Origin: Ceratodon purpureus
Lineage: Eukaryota > Streptophyta > Bryopsida > Pseudoditrichales > Ditrichaceae
Length of the DNA: 64,000 nt
Assembly: GCA_014871385.1 (NCBI GenBank)
Contig: CM026426.1
Location: 99,341,966 to 99,405,965 of the forward strand
Direction: 5' to 3'
The notes under the pieces are model-generated. The model was not told the DNA's origin. It ran no database searches and was given only the letters and a program-made list of their open reading frames with translations. Shown here one piece after another: positions 56,000-64,000 of the stretch (position 1 is its first letter; each line of letters begins with the position of its first letter). A program made the position numbers and the translations under genes.

Positions 56000-56200
56000 C
56001 ACCCCTGGTATTCGTTTTTACTGCCTTTTTTTTTTTTTTTTACCATAATTTTTTTACTGTTTTTTTTTACCTTACTTTTTTACTACATCATTTTTACCTT
56101 ACTTTTTTACTGTATGATTTTTTTTACCTTACTTTTTACGACTTCATTTTTTACCTTAGTTTTTTACTGCGTCATTTTTTTTTACTGCACATACATTCAA
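56000..56200. repeat. T-rich tandem repeat in the 5' leader of the nested element
   Basis: About six degenerate ~30-bp units of (T)nACCTTACTTTTTTACTG on the + strand, lying between the 5' LTR and gag. The CAGTAAA word also recurs in the LTRs. Confidence 0.7.
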
Positions 56201-56536
56201 CTAGCCAGTAAATCTAATATGTTTTTACTGACTGTTCCATTAGTTTACTGCTGATCATACATTCTGCCTATTGTTCCATGCAGTGCAAAATCAGACTAGT
56301 AACAAAATACTTGCCTCATCATAGATGACTATGCCCCTTTTGCTCTTGGAGCTGCCCTCAACTCCTTTGCTGGAGATCCATCAGCCACATGAGCTCCTCC
56401 GTTCAGCCACTGCTTGAGGCGGAATCTGCCACAGGCCTTCTTCCTTGGTCTGCCAGTGAGCCTGCCTTCCACCAACGTACTGCTGCAGTAGCAGAATCCT
56501 AGCTGGTGCAGCAAAAGCCACATGATCCGAACTGTT

Positions 56537-56549
56537 GCATGGTCGCCAA
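56537..56549 (-). other. Primer-binding site of the nested element
   Basis: On the minus strand TTGGCGACCATGC follows the 5' LTR directly. It is identical to the 13-base core at the same place in the gypsy element at 25865-25879, suggesting a shared primer tRNA and related lineages. Confidence 0.6.
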
Positions 56550-57256
56550 TGTTAAAGGGTGATTTAGCTCACCCTTAGAAAGCTAATTTACTGTCCAAGC
56601 AAAAATGAAAACCCTCAAAATTCTAGTGCCCACCTAGTTCCTACCACTGTAACTGACCTGCTCCTGGACTATACCAGTATACTGGAACTTCTGCCACCTT
56701 AACCCTCATCAATGCAAGTACACACCATACAAATCCACCCCCAAACCCTAACAATCAATGTGCACAAAACCATATGATCAAAAGGTCCCCTTCCATGTCA
56801 GTAATGCTCCCCAAGTACATCCAGTCCTGCCCTCAATCATCCCTGCCCTAGGACAGCAACTAATCTCCTTCTAACTCCAAAACCTAACCTCCATAGCCTA
56901 AACTCCAAGCCTACACTCTGAAAACACACAAGAGAGCTCACTTGAGAGCCCTCAGCCCAAGAGGAAGAGAGAGAGAGTGAGAGCCACAGCCCCCTTCCCT
57001 ACAACCCCATCCAAAACCCTAGCCGCCACCCTAGCCGCCACCAGCCGCCACCAGCCCTAACCCTGGCCGACGTCATCCAACAGCAGTTTTCATCCGTCAG
57101 AAGTTTTCATCCGTCTGGCAGTTTTCATCCAGGAGAGAGTTACTGCTGTCCAGCGCAGTAACTGGCAGTGTACTGCTGCAGTTAACAGCAGTTTTACTGC
57201 CCCCTACAGTTTACTGTTCCTGCTCTTTTAACCTACCAGTAAAATTCCCGTTATCA
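56550..57256 (-). repeat. LTR of the nested element, right copy (5' LTR)
   Basis: From TGTTAAAGGG to CCGTTATCA. Nearly identical to the left copy apart from the 17-bp unit and about ten scattered differences seen by eye. Confidence 0.93.
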
Positions 57257-57435
57257 GGGAGGTAACATGTTTGTGTCTTAGTAAACGTATTTGATCCGTT
57301 CAATGTTACATGTGACACACTACAAACCTTACTAGTGCGGTTTTCTAGGAGCACTGAAATTGACAAAGTGGGAAACTTCTGTGGCAAAGTATAAGACTTG
57401 GACGGCAGCCGTCAGAAGCGGAAGTTGCTGCAGAG

Positions 57436-57678
57436 GTGAAGGCAATGCGTCAGAAAGACTTGGAAGAACGCATAGCTGCAAGGAAGCAGAAGTCTGAAGG
57501 TACTCAGGATGCGAGGATGGAAAAGCTTGAAGCTCTGTGTGCGGCCCAGGAGTCCAGGTTGAAGAAAGTCGAGGACATGATGACGGAGTTACATGCCAAC
57601 ATGACGAGGGTGTCTACTCCACCACTTGTGGAGACCGTGCCGCCCAAACAGAAGGCCTCCAAGAAATCTGGAGCCTGA
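57436..57678 (+). CDS. CACTA second gene, coiled-coil exon
   Basis: The frame encodes a strong coiled coil (KDLEERIAARK, RMEKLEALCAAQESRLKKVEDMMTEL-type heptads) followed by a basic tail (PPKQKASKKSG). It opens upstream near 57420 (EAEVAAEVKAMR). The exon lies just right of the nested LTR element. That element is therefore in an intron between the Transposase_24-like exon (donor 48817) and this one. A coiled coil after the conserved domain is usual in this protein type and probably mediates dimerisation. Confidence 0.6.
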   Translation: MKAMRQKDLEERIAARKQKSEGTQDARMEKLEALCAAQESRLKKVEDMMTELHANMTRVSTPPLVETVPPKQKASKKSGA

Positions 57679-57998
57679 CCCCGGCCTAACCGGACCAGCA
57701 GCAAGGCAGCAGAGGAAGTCGTGGCGCCTCCAAACACTTTGAAGGCTCCCCCGATGCCGCCGGGGACCTAGGATGACATCACAGCAGGGGAGGACGCTGC
57801 CGACCCAAACCTATGCTGACATCAGAGGAGAAATCAGCCACCAAGTCGGATGTCATATCAGCATGTCTTCAGACAACGCAGGATGAGGGGGCTGTCCCGA
57901 CAACGGAGACGATCCACAGCACGGATGCACCCGAGGATATGGTGGAAGATGGGCGCGGGGAAGGTGCCACCACAGAAGAGAGGGGCTGAGAACAGCAT

Positions 57999-58195
57999 GT
58001 GGAGGCGAAGGAGTCGGAGACGGACGACGACGAACATTCTCCAGCTCAAAATCCACGTGACAGTACTTCCGGAGCAGCTGCACCTTTTGGGGAGAAGGTC
58101 TCCTCACCAGAGTCGGACGAGCAGGAGGTCGTCGACACGATTGCAACCCTCTCCATCGAGAAGCCGGCTCCAGATGATGTAGGCACCTCACGTTG
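57999..58195 (+). CDS. CACTA second gene, acidic linker exon
   Basis: A short open frame rich in Asp, Glu and Ser (KESETDDDEHSPAQN, SSPESDEQEVVDT) between the coiled-coil exon and the DUF8039-like exon. It ends near GTAGGCACCTC. Frame choice is uncertain because the + strand has two other open frames here (57850-58182). Confidence 0.35.
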
Positions 58196-58332
58196 TAAAC
58201 GACTACGTAGATCACCCTTTACTTTCCATATTAACTCTGTTACAACTAAGTTAGAAGCTGCGTCATCCTTTTGAACCACTCCCCTCTGCCCGTCTTCTTT
58301 GACAAACATGTGCGTTAAACATGACATGAATT

Positions 58333-58398
58333 TGCGTTTCTTCTGACGTAGAATCGCGTCTTTAATGACTTGAATTTGCGTTTCTAATGACATACGCG
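58333..58398. repeat. Exact three-unit 22-bp tandem of the CACTA motif
   Basis: Units begin at 58333, 58355 and 58377: TGCGTTTCTTCTGACGTAGA.., CGCGTCTTTAATGACTTGAA.., TGCGTTTCTAATGACATACG... All three are exactly 22 bp with GCGT at positions 2-5 and TGAC at positions 12-15. It lies in an intron of the + strand gene. Confidence 0.85.
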
Positions 58399-58469
58399 CA
58401 CGTATCAAGTGACGGTACCAAAACGTAACCATTTGTAAAAGTTAACGTACCTGTGTTCTCGTATGTACA

Positions 58470-59000
58470 TTGTTGGCGTTCCAGAGGACATTCACAAAAG
58501 GAATGGCGGTGGAATTGCTGAGTAGCGCCTATGACGACGCCTTCACCACTTTGGTTGGCTGTGGAGTGCTGCACGGAATGCCAGGGGAGTCGGTCCACTG
58601 CCAGAGAATAGAGGATGACGAGTTCTCCGTGCAGGTGACTATAAGCATTAAGGACGACCACGACCTCCAATGCCCGCTAGAAGATGAAGACGTCCTGACC
58701 ATGAATCAGGCCATCGGGTACTTCATTCGGTGGCCCGCGACCGACCTAAGGCAAGCACCCGGTGACGGGGTAGCGCCGGCACTGGGGACAGTGGGGGCCG
58801 TCGAAGGGATAGTAGTGGCAGTGGGGGCTACTGGTGAAGACCCTTCCCCGCAATTCCAGACCATTTTCAAGTTTCAACACGTGCCGCCTCGAAGAAGCTG
58901 AAGTACCCGCCCCCTAAAAAGAAGGCGCAGTCCAAGCGACCGCAGAGTAAGGACGAATCCGCAAACTCCAAAAAAAGAGTTGCCTCTGAGGCAACACAGG
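58470..59000 (+). CDS. CACTA second gene, DUF8039-like exon and basic tail
   Basis: Residues ~10-95 read GMAVELLSSAYDDAFTTLVG, GVLHGMPGESVHCQRIEDDE, FSVQVTISIKDDHD and MNQAIGYFIRWPATDL. The order (hydrophobic start, V/A-x-G, HG, V-V, P-x-E, AxGxFxxWP) is that of the DUF8039-type domain at the C-terminus of plant CACTA-associated proteins. A low-complexity Gly/Val stretch follows. Text in a shifted frame then gives a lysine-rich tail (SKKLKYPPPKKKAQSKRP), a likely nuclear signal, up to a donor at CACAG/GTAAG (59000). Either an indel or an unseen small intron lies near 58880. Confidence 0.6.
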
Positions 59001-59589
59001 TAAGTGGTCACCCTCGTCTTTTCTCGCACACCTTAGAGGGGGGTTTGAAAAGTGAATTGACCATCATTTTCCATATAGACTGCCCTTTGTATTCGGTTGA
59101 GTTGCAGGTCTCTCTTGGTAAAGCACGGTGTCGCAGGGTTCCCCTACAATCCGAACTGGTCAGTAGATCCCGTTTGGAGGCGTTGACGCAGGCTGTTGCT
59201 TTCCTCTACCCTTGTGATGATGAGTCAATTGTGTATACAGGGAGAAGCTGGGGGTTTGGAGAAGTCAACGGTTGAGAAACCCACAGGACCTGTGAAGTGC
59301 TACAAGAAGGTACGACAGATCTACTCTCTTTTAAAATCCTCAGCCGATCCGATTTCTCATGAGACCTCTAATGCTATGTTCTCTAATTGTTTTGTATATG
59401 ATGTGGATTGTGCAGATTAAGAAGAATCCGGCACAAGAAACCAGCATCACCAACAAATAGACTGTAGCCATTTTCTGTAGGAAGGTGCTCGCTGTCACAA
59501 CGCACAGGTAGCCATTTTGCATAATGCTATAGAATGACTGTCCATTGGAACCTAGCGTACATACTATTGGAACTACTGTGCAGGATCTG

Positions 59590-60640
59590 TACTCATTAGT
59601 GACATTTCAGTCGCGTATCGCAATAAACGTGATTGACTTTGTTATATTGCGTTTCAAGTGACGTTTATGTTTGCGTGAATGTACGTTATATATGACCTTC
59701 GAGCTGCGTCTTGCAAAACCAGTTTTTGCGTCACTTTTGACGTTGTCGTTCAACCTTACAAGTGTTACTGTACGTCACATTGAACGTTGTCCATGCGTCA
59801 ACATGAACATCGTATTCTGTTTCATTTAACAAAAACTTGAAAATGGATGCCTGAAATGGTTGACATTGCCCGTGTCACAGTACGTCTAAAGCCGTCTTAA
59901 TAAACGCATTATTCCCGGTCTATGTGTTTAGCAGCGTCAACTTCGACACTATATTCTGTTTCTTTTGACACAAAATTCTAATTGGGTGCATGAAATGCTA
60001 GTTTTCTCTTTCATAATTCTATGTCTAGAGACGTCCCTGTAAACGCGTTCAACTACTTCCAATATGTTTATCTGCGTCAACCTTGACATAATGCTATATT
60101 TCTTGTGACACACGATTCAAATTGGGTGCATGATCTGCTTGTTTTCTCAAACATAATCCAATGCTTGAAAACGTCTACGTAAACGCGTTCAAATAGGCAT
60201 TGACTGCGTTAAACTGCGTCACATCACGTCAAAGATAACATCCAGTCTCCACCATAAAAACACGTCACACTGCATTTACATTAACAGAGAATGCCGGAAA
60301 TCAAAGATCACGCCACGTGTCACAATCTCGGCCATTGAAAACTTCAGCCAGACTTCTGATTTCCGTGCCATGTCAGCCAATTTTTCATCCATCAGAGACG
60401 CGGGAAATATCCACGTCACCGTCGAAGTTACTTACCCTGGGTAACTTCCATAATTTGTGTTTTGCGTCACTTTTAACATAGCGTCAACTCCTGTTAAACG
60501 GGTTAACATAAGGTTGACGCAGCACGTCAAACCAATGCGACGTCCATGACCTTTTTGCCATTTTTGTGTCACAAAAACTGTCCACATTAAACTGCGTTGA
60601 ACCGCGTTAAAAACCGCGTTAAACGACGTCACTCTGGACA
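59590..60640. repeat. CACTA right subterminal repeat zone
   Basis: About 1 kb with the same GCGTT/TGACG vocabulary. It includes AAACGCGTTCAA at two places, and a ~120-bp segment repeated two to three times near 59.9-60.2 kb (words TGTTTATCTGCGTCAAC, AAATTGGGTGCATGA). Confidence 0.8.
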
Positions 60641-60656
60641 ATGTTTTCCTCTAGTG
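60632..60656 (-). repeat. CACTA right terminal inverted repeat
   Basis: Read inward on the - strand it is CACTAGAGGAAAACATTGTC, the partner of 36715-36740. Confidence 0.9.
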
Positions 60657-60659
60657 AAT
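60657..60659. repeat. CACTA target-site duplication, right (AAT)
   Basis: Directly outside the opposite terminus; matches 36712-36714. Confidence 0.85.
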
Positions 60660-60699
60660 ACTTTACTGTTAAGGAATATGAGAAGGAATTATGCAAAAA

Positions 60700-61450
60700 C
60701 AAGGACACAACAGTTGCCGCTAGTCCCACTTACATAAGCAAAGGCTTTCACAAAAGCGGTGGCGCCAAAAGTTCATTTAAAAATCCTGATTCCCAATCAA
60801 CTACCTAGAATCCTATCACTGCGACTAATCTAGATCTCAGATCCGATTTCTACTCCTGTAAAACCAAAAAGTGACAAGTGGTGAACTATTGGGTCTTCGT
60901 CTTCTTTGCCTTTCCCTTGTCGTCCATTGACCGCTTTGAATACTGCTCCGATCCTCCCGCCTTGTGCTCTTTACGTGCCTTCCGCGTAGCCTTCTCCTCT
61001 ACCGTCTTTGCTTTTGCCTTGTCGTCCTGAGACTGGATGATGATCCGCTTCTGGGGAGACTTCGTCAAGGTACCAACTGGGGTTGAAGTCCGCGTAAGAG
61101 ATCCGGTCGTGTCGGAAGGGGAACTCCGGGAGAATATGAATCTGCTGACTCCTTGTCGGACCTTTCTTGAGCTTAACACAATGTCAACAACGGGAGCTGG
61201 TGCAGGAATGTAAGTCTACGTGGTCTTCTCCATCACCATACGCTTGCTCAATTGAGAATGGATCACTTCCGTGTCGGAAAGGTGGATTGTCACATCCGGC
61301 ACCACTTGGCGAGCCTCTGGTGATCTCATACGCGCCTCTTCTTGGCGGATCATTTCCGCTATCTTCTCCACTGGAGCTCGCATTGGAGATCCGATCGGAG
61401 ACCGGATCGGTGATCGGATTGGAGACCAAATTCAGGATGACTCTCTAGCC
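60700..61450 (-). pseudogene. Basic ORF pair right of the CACTA element, unknown function
   Basis: Frames 61429-61184 and 61179-60886 abut on the - strand with a frame change. The first is Asp/Ser/Pro-rich with a direct repeat (ITDPVSDRIS). The second is Ser/Thr then Lys-rich (EEKATRKARKEHKAGG), ending in KKTKTQ. The short DNA repeat GATCGGAGACCGGATCGGTG sits at 61395-61425. No domain is recognised. This is probably a degenerate element or host remnant. Confidence 0.3.
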
Positions 61451-61459
61451 AATTCCTAG

Positions 61460-62020
61460 TCATCCGTGATGATCGAAGTGTCTCCTTCTCTGCCGACTTG
61501 GGCAACCTAAACTCCGTCGTCTATGGCATCGCGCTGGACAAGTTCACAAAATCATATGTAATAATATATTCTATAGCATTCACTCCCTTTTTATATCCTT
61601 TCCACCTTGCCTACTTGCTTTTATTTTTAAGTTTATAAACTTAAAAGTGTACTTATCTTTTACTCTATAAACTTAAAATATATGATCTTTTACTTTATGA
61701 TCTTAAAAATACATGTACCAATCAATTTGTTTCTAAAATGGAATTCTAGGGTTACTTTGTACCTAGAAACTATTACTTGATCTCAAAGTTATCTCTCTCC
61801 AAACTATGGTTCTTACAAAAGTGCTTTTTTAGAAAGTTATCACTTATCGAGGTAAATCTAACAAAGTGGGGAGCACAACATTACATAACACTTAACACGT
61901 AACACTTACTAGTGTTAATTTTAAGGGAGCGGAATTCTCCATAACACATATAGAGTTTTAACACTTATCGAGGTAACACTTATCGAGGTGTGACTGTACC
62001 AAGGAATCACGTAAATCTGG
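61460..62020. other. No recognisable gene; AT-rich
   Basis: Contains a locally repeated phrase (TTTATAAACTTAAAA, CTTTTACTTTATGATCTTAAAA) at 61628-61710 and ACACTTATCGAGGTAA-type repeats at about 61845-61990. Confidence 0.4.
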
Positions 62021-62021
62021 T

Positions 62022-63430
62022 GCTTGCAATCAAGCATGCCACTGACTGTATGCTCAATTCGACCCAGCAGTCCATTCTGCCATGTCAAAAAAATTCACGA
62101 CCACGTCAGCAGCCTTAACGGGCACATCAAAAGCTGCAAATTAGCTAAACCTGTATCATTCCATTCGCAAATGGCATGAACATATGCTGCATGCATATGT
62201 CGTAGGATGATCCAGGTCGGTACATGTAGTTCCAGCTACATCCCATTCATAACAGTCGACACCAAAACTGTGACTATAGGACAAATGCAATCCTGCTGCT
62301 TATTATTGAGCATTGAGGCCAATAGGAGCAAGTTTCAGCAGATTAAAAATCAGAAAATTAATAACTAGCTTTCAGTCGTTACAGATACAAAACAGCTTTC
62401 AGTCGTTACATGTGAAAAGCCTTCAAGACAGAGCAAAGCTACTGCTAGGCGGTTGTGATGTCGATGATCAAAGGAATCGGGGTCTGCATTTACAGCGCTC
62501 ATGAAGGAGGCCGTGGTACAAAATGCGATGAAGAGCAGTCTCAACATAATGGCACAACTTAAGCATGTGACTGACTGAATGCTCAATTCAACTCACCAAT
62601 CCTTTCTGCCATGTCGACAAATTTCATAATGGTCGTCTTCTCGCATTGTGAGCTTTCCATTATAATTTGTGATGACTATTTAGTAAGGAGCCTCCAAGCT
62701 TGTTCAATTGGATTCCATGGACCATAGATGGACTCAGTTTCTCGTTGCAGGTCCCAGAGATTTTGCCAATACTGCTATCAAACAACCCAAGGCTGTAGAA
62801 GCCAAATGCAGCCAACGAGAACGGTCAAGTGTTCGAGGTGGAGAAATGGTTGGACCTCAAGCCCCTGCATTGGTTATTTACAAATCCTTTGGCAGTCTTG
62901 CAACTCTTCCTGTGTCTGAACTTCGTACAAAAGTTCGAACCATTTGTGGAAGATTCAACCATGTGCCTCAACCAGTCAATCAATTTACATCAGACCTGAA
63001 TTATTATTCACATGGCAAAGTGCCACGAGTAAAAAGATCGCTTCGAGCACAAGTCATTGAATCCGTTGTGCTTTAAATCTCAACATAATCTCAACAATTG
63101 CAGCTGCATTTGCCATTAGCTTGTCAATCCATGAGAGCAAAGCAAGAGTACTAAAACTGCAATTAACCTGTCTAGGAAAAAATTCTGCTACAGTTGAGGT
63201 ACGAGTGAAACTATCGTGGCTTCCATACTTGTCTCCAACGGAATTGCAAGAGATAGCATCCAACCCAACCTCAAGGTACAAACGTCAAAGCTTTAAGTAA
63301 ACACTCTGCATTTAAGGAACCAGAGCTTTCGAAAGTCGGAAAAACTTCCCGAGCATTGAGGTCATTAGGAGCAAGTTTCGGCAGATCAAAAATCCACAGA
63401 TTTAATAACATGCTTTTAGTCAAAACAGAT
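62022..63430. repeat. Two short segments, each present twice
   Basis: Segment A (62022-62085, ATGCCACTGACTGTATGCTC...) recurs at about 62556-62625. Segment B (62310-62375, ATTGAGGCCAATAGGAGCAA...) recurs at about 63355-63425. Both are ~80% identical and direct, which suggests an old local duplication spanning the order A-B-A-B. Confidence 0.6.
62708..63076 (+). CDS. Hypothetical ORF, unrecognised
   Basis: A 122-codon frame (MDSMDHRWTQFLVAGPR start) lies between the two A-B repeat pairs. It is moderately protein-like (GPQAPALVIYKSFGSLATLP, RTICGRFNHVPQPVNQF). A second + frame across the same DNA is also open in part (VEKWLDLKPLHWLFTNPLAV), and I cannot tell which, if either, is real. No domain is recognised. 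Confidence 0.25.
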   Translation: MDSMDHRWTQFLVAGPRDFANTAIKQPKAVEAKCSQRERSSVRGGEMVGPQAPALVIYKSFGSLATLPVSELRTKVRTICGRFNHVPQPVNQFTSDLNYYSHGKVPRVKRSLRAQVIESVVL

Positions 63431-63514
63431 TCTACCATAGCTCAAGGCTCGCAAAACAAGAGCTAATTCTGCGCTGTCTGCAGCTTGATAAAATACTCAA
63501 AATCAAATCACCTT

Positions 63515-63605
63515 CCAGCTTGATCATAAATAGCATGCAGCTTCATCGTAATCAGCATCCAGCTTAATTGTAATCAGCATGCCGCTAGATCATAATCAGC
63601 ATTCA
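63515..63605. repeat. Four-copy ~23-bp tandem repeat
   Basis: Units like AGCTTGATCATAAATAGCATGC, AGCTTCATCGTAATCAGCATCC, AGCTTAATTGTAATCAGCATGC and GCTAGATCATAATCAGCATTC lie in a row. Confidence 0.8.
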
Positions 63606-63942
63606 ACATATGGAATTACTAGCCCAATTCAGGTGCAAACTAATCAATTCATCATTGCCGGGAGATTAGTCTGATCGGCCTAAACAATACAAATTGCAAT
63701 TTGCAATTTCAAAAGAATTGCCATTACATTGTCAGCAGAACATATGTAATTCTTGGCATATCCATATCATGGCATGGTGAGGTATAGAAGAAGTTCATAC
63801 CCTCAGGATGCAAATTGAAACTGAATCAGTGCAAATAGTATATTTTGATTGAGATAGGATTTTGTCTATAAAAGAAAATTTTCCTTATGTTTGTGGTATA
63901 TAAAAATTAAAAAATGTATAGTCTAGGAAATATCCAAACTAT

Positions 63943-64000
63943 GGGAGAGGGAGAGGGAGGGGAGGGGGAGAGGAGAGGGAGAGGGAGGAGGGAGGAGGGT
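63943..64000. repeat. GA-rich microsatellite at the window end
   Basis: GGGAGAGGGAGAGGGAGGGG-type purine repeat running off the right edge. Confidence 0.85.

Larger units (their letters stand above)
49476..57256 (-). mobile_element. Non-autonomous LTR retrotransposon (gag-protease-coiled coil, no RT/integrase), nested in the CACTA
   Basis: LTRs of 724 and 707 bp (TG...CA) flank a 6.35-kb interior with PBS, PPT, a gag frame and an overlapping protease frame, all on the - strand. Flanks read AGGAG (49471-49475) and GGGAG (57257-57261), an imperfect 5-bp duplication with one mismatch. Between the protease and the PPT there is only a Gln/Glu/Asp-rich coiled-coil ORF. There is no room for and no trace of RT, RNase H or integrase, so mobilisation would need another element. 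Gag has at least eight in-frame stops, nearly all TAG. The element lies in an intron of the + strand CACTA gene. Confidence 0.88.
36715..60656. mobile_element. CACTA (En/Spm-type) DNA transposon, 23.9 kb, with a nested LTR element
   Basis: The left end is CACTAGAGCAGAACAACATT and the right end, read inward, is CACTAGAGGAAAACATTGTC. Both continue with TCC and a GCGTT-rich subterminal zone. Both sides carry the 3-bp duplication AAT (36712-36714 and 60657-60659), the CACTA duplication length. Inside are a TNP2-type transposase gene (-) and a divergent second gene (+) of the kind that accompanies plant CACTA transposases. A separate LTR retrotransposon (49476-57256) is nested; without it the element is about 16.2 kb. 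The non-coding parts are filled with a ~22-bp motif. The transposase carries at least two stops, so this copy is probably no longer autonomous. Confidence 0.95.

Overview
This window looks like nuclear DNA from a land plant. Its genes have GT-AG introns, and the mobile elements are plant types: Ty1/copia, Ty3/gypsy, CACTA and hAT. The only recognisable host gene is a plant-type aldo-keto reductase with several short exons. The style of the gag and CACTA proteins suggests a seed-free plant (moss, liverwort or fern), but the sequence alone does not settle this. No rRNA, tRNA, CRISPR array or bacterial operon was seen. Most of the 64 kb is mobile-element sequence in several nested layers.

Layout. 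(1) 1-3882: the 3' part of a Ty1/copia element on the + strand (integrase, reverse transcriptase, RNase H, an antisense ORF, and a 245-bp 3' LTR). It ends inside an exon of the aldo-keto reductase gene, whose last exons continue at 3883-4761. (2) 4.8-18.2 kb: mostly non-coding sequence with decayed minus-strand ORFs, including a 9.4-11.3 kb coiled-coil ORF inside a CCGG-rich segment. (3) 18222-26553: a complete 8.3-kb Ty3/gypsy element on the - strand, with two 674-bp LTRs, a TCACC target duplication, a PBS and a PPT. (4) 27.2-28.0 kb: a hypothetical minus-strand ORF. (5) 29577-32425: a fold-back element with hAT-like ends and an 8-bp duplication (GTCCACAT). Its arms carry two copies of a kinase-tail-like fragment and C/G-rich minisatellites. 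(6) 34.8-35.6 kb: a decayed acidic ORF.

(7) 36715-60656: a 23.9-kb CACTA element, delimited by CACTAGAG ends and a 3-bp AAT duplication. It carries a TNP2-type transposase gene with DUF4218 and DUF4216 modules on the - strand (42.3-37.6 kb), and a divergent second gene resembling the Transposase_24/DUF8039 TnpA-like type on the + strand (47.7-59.0 kb). A 7.8-kb LTR retrotransposon (49476-57256) lies in an intron of that second gene. It encodes gag, a protease and a Gln/Glu-rich coiled-coil protein, but no reverse transcriptase or integrase. (8) 60.7-64 kb: a basic minus-strand ORF, duplicated short segments and simple repeats.

The signal I would follow up first is a ~22-bp motif, roughly TGCGTTnC-n-ATGACAT. 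It recurs throughout the non-coding parts of the CACTA element (introns, spacers and both ends), in places as an exact 22-bp tandem array. Its spread resembles the self-recognition motifs of elements that carry a DNA-binding or anti-silencing protein, and the second CACTA gene is a natural candidate for the reader. Other points of interest are the RT-less gag-protease-coiled-coil element, the fold-back hAT, and the lost catalytic residues in the otherwise young gypsy copy.
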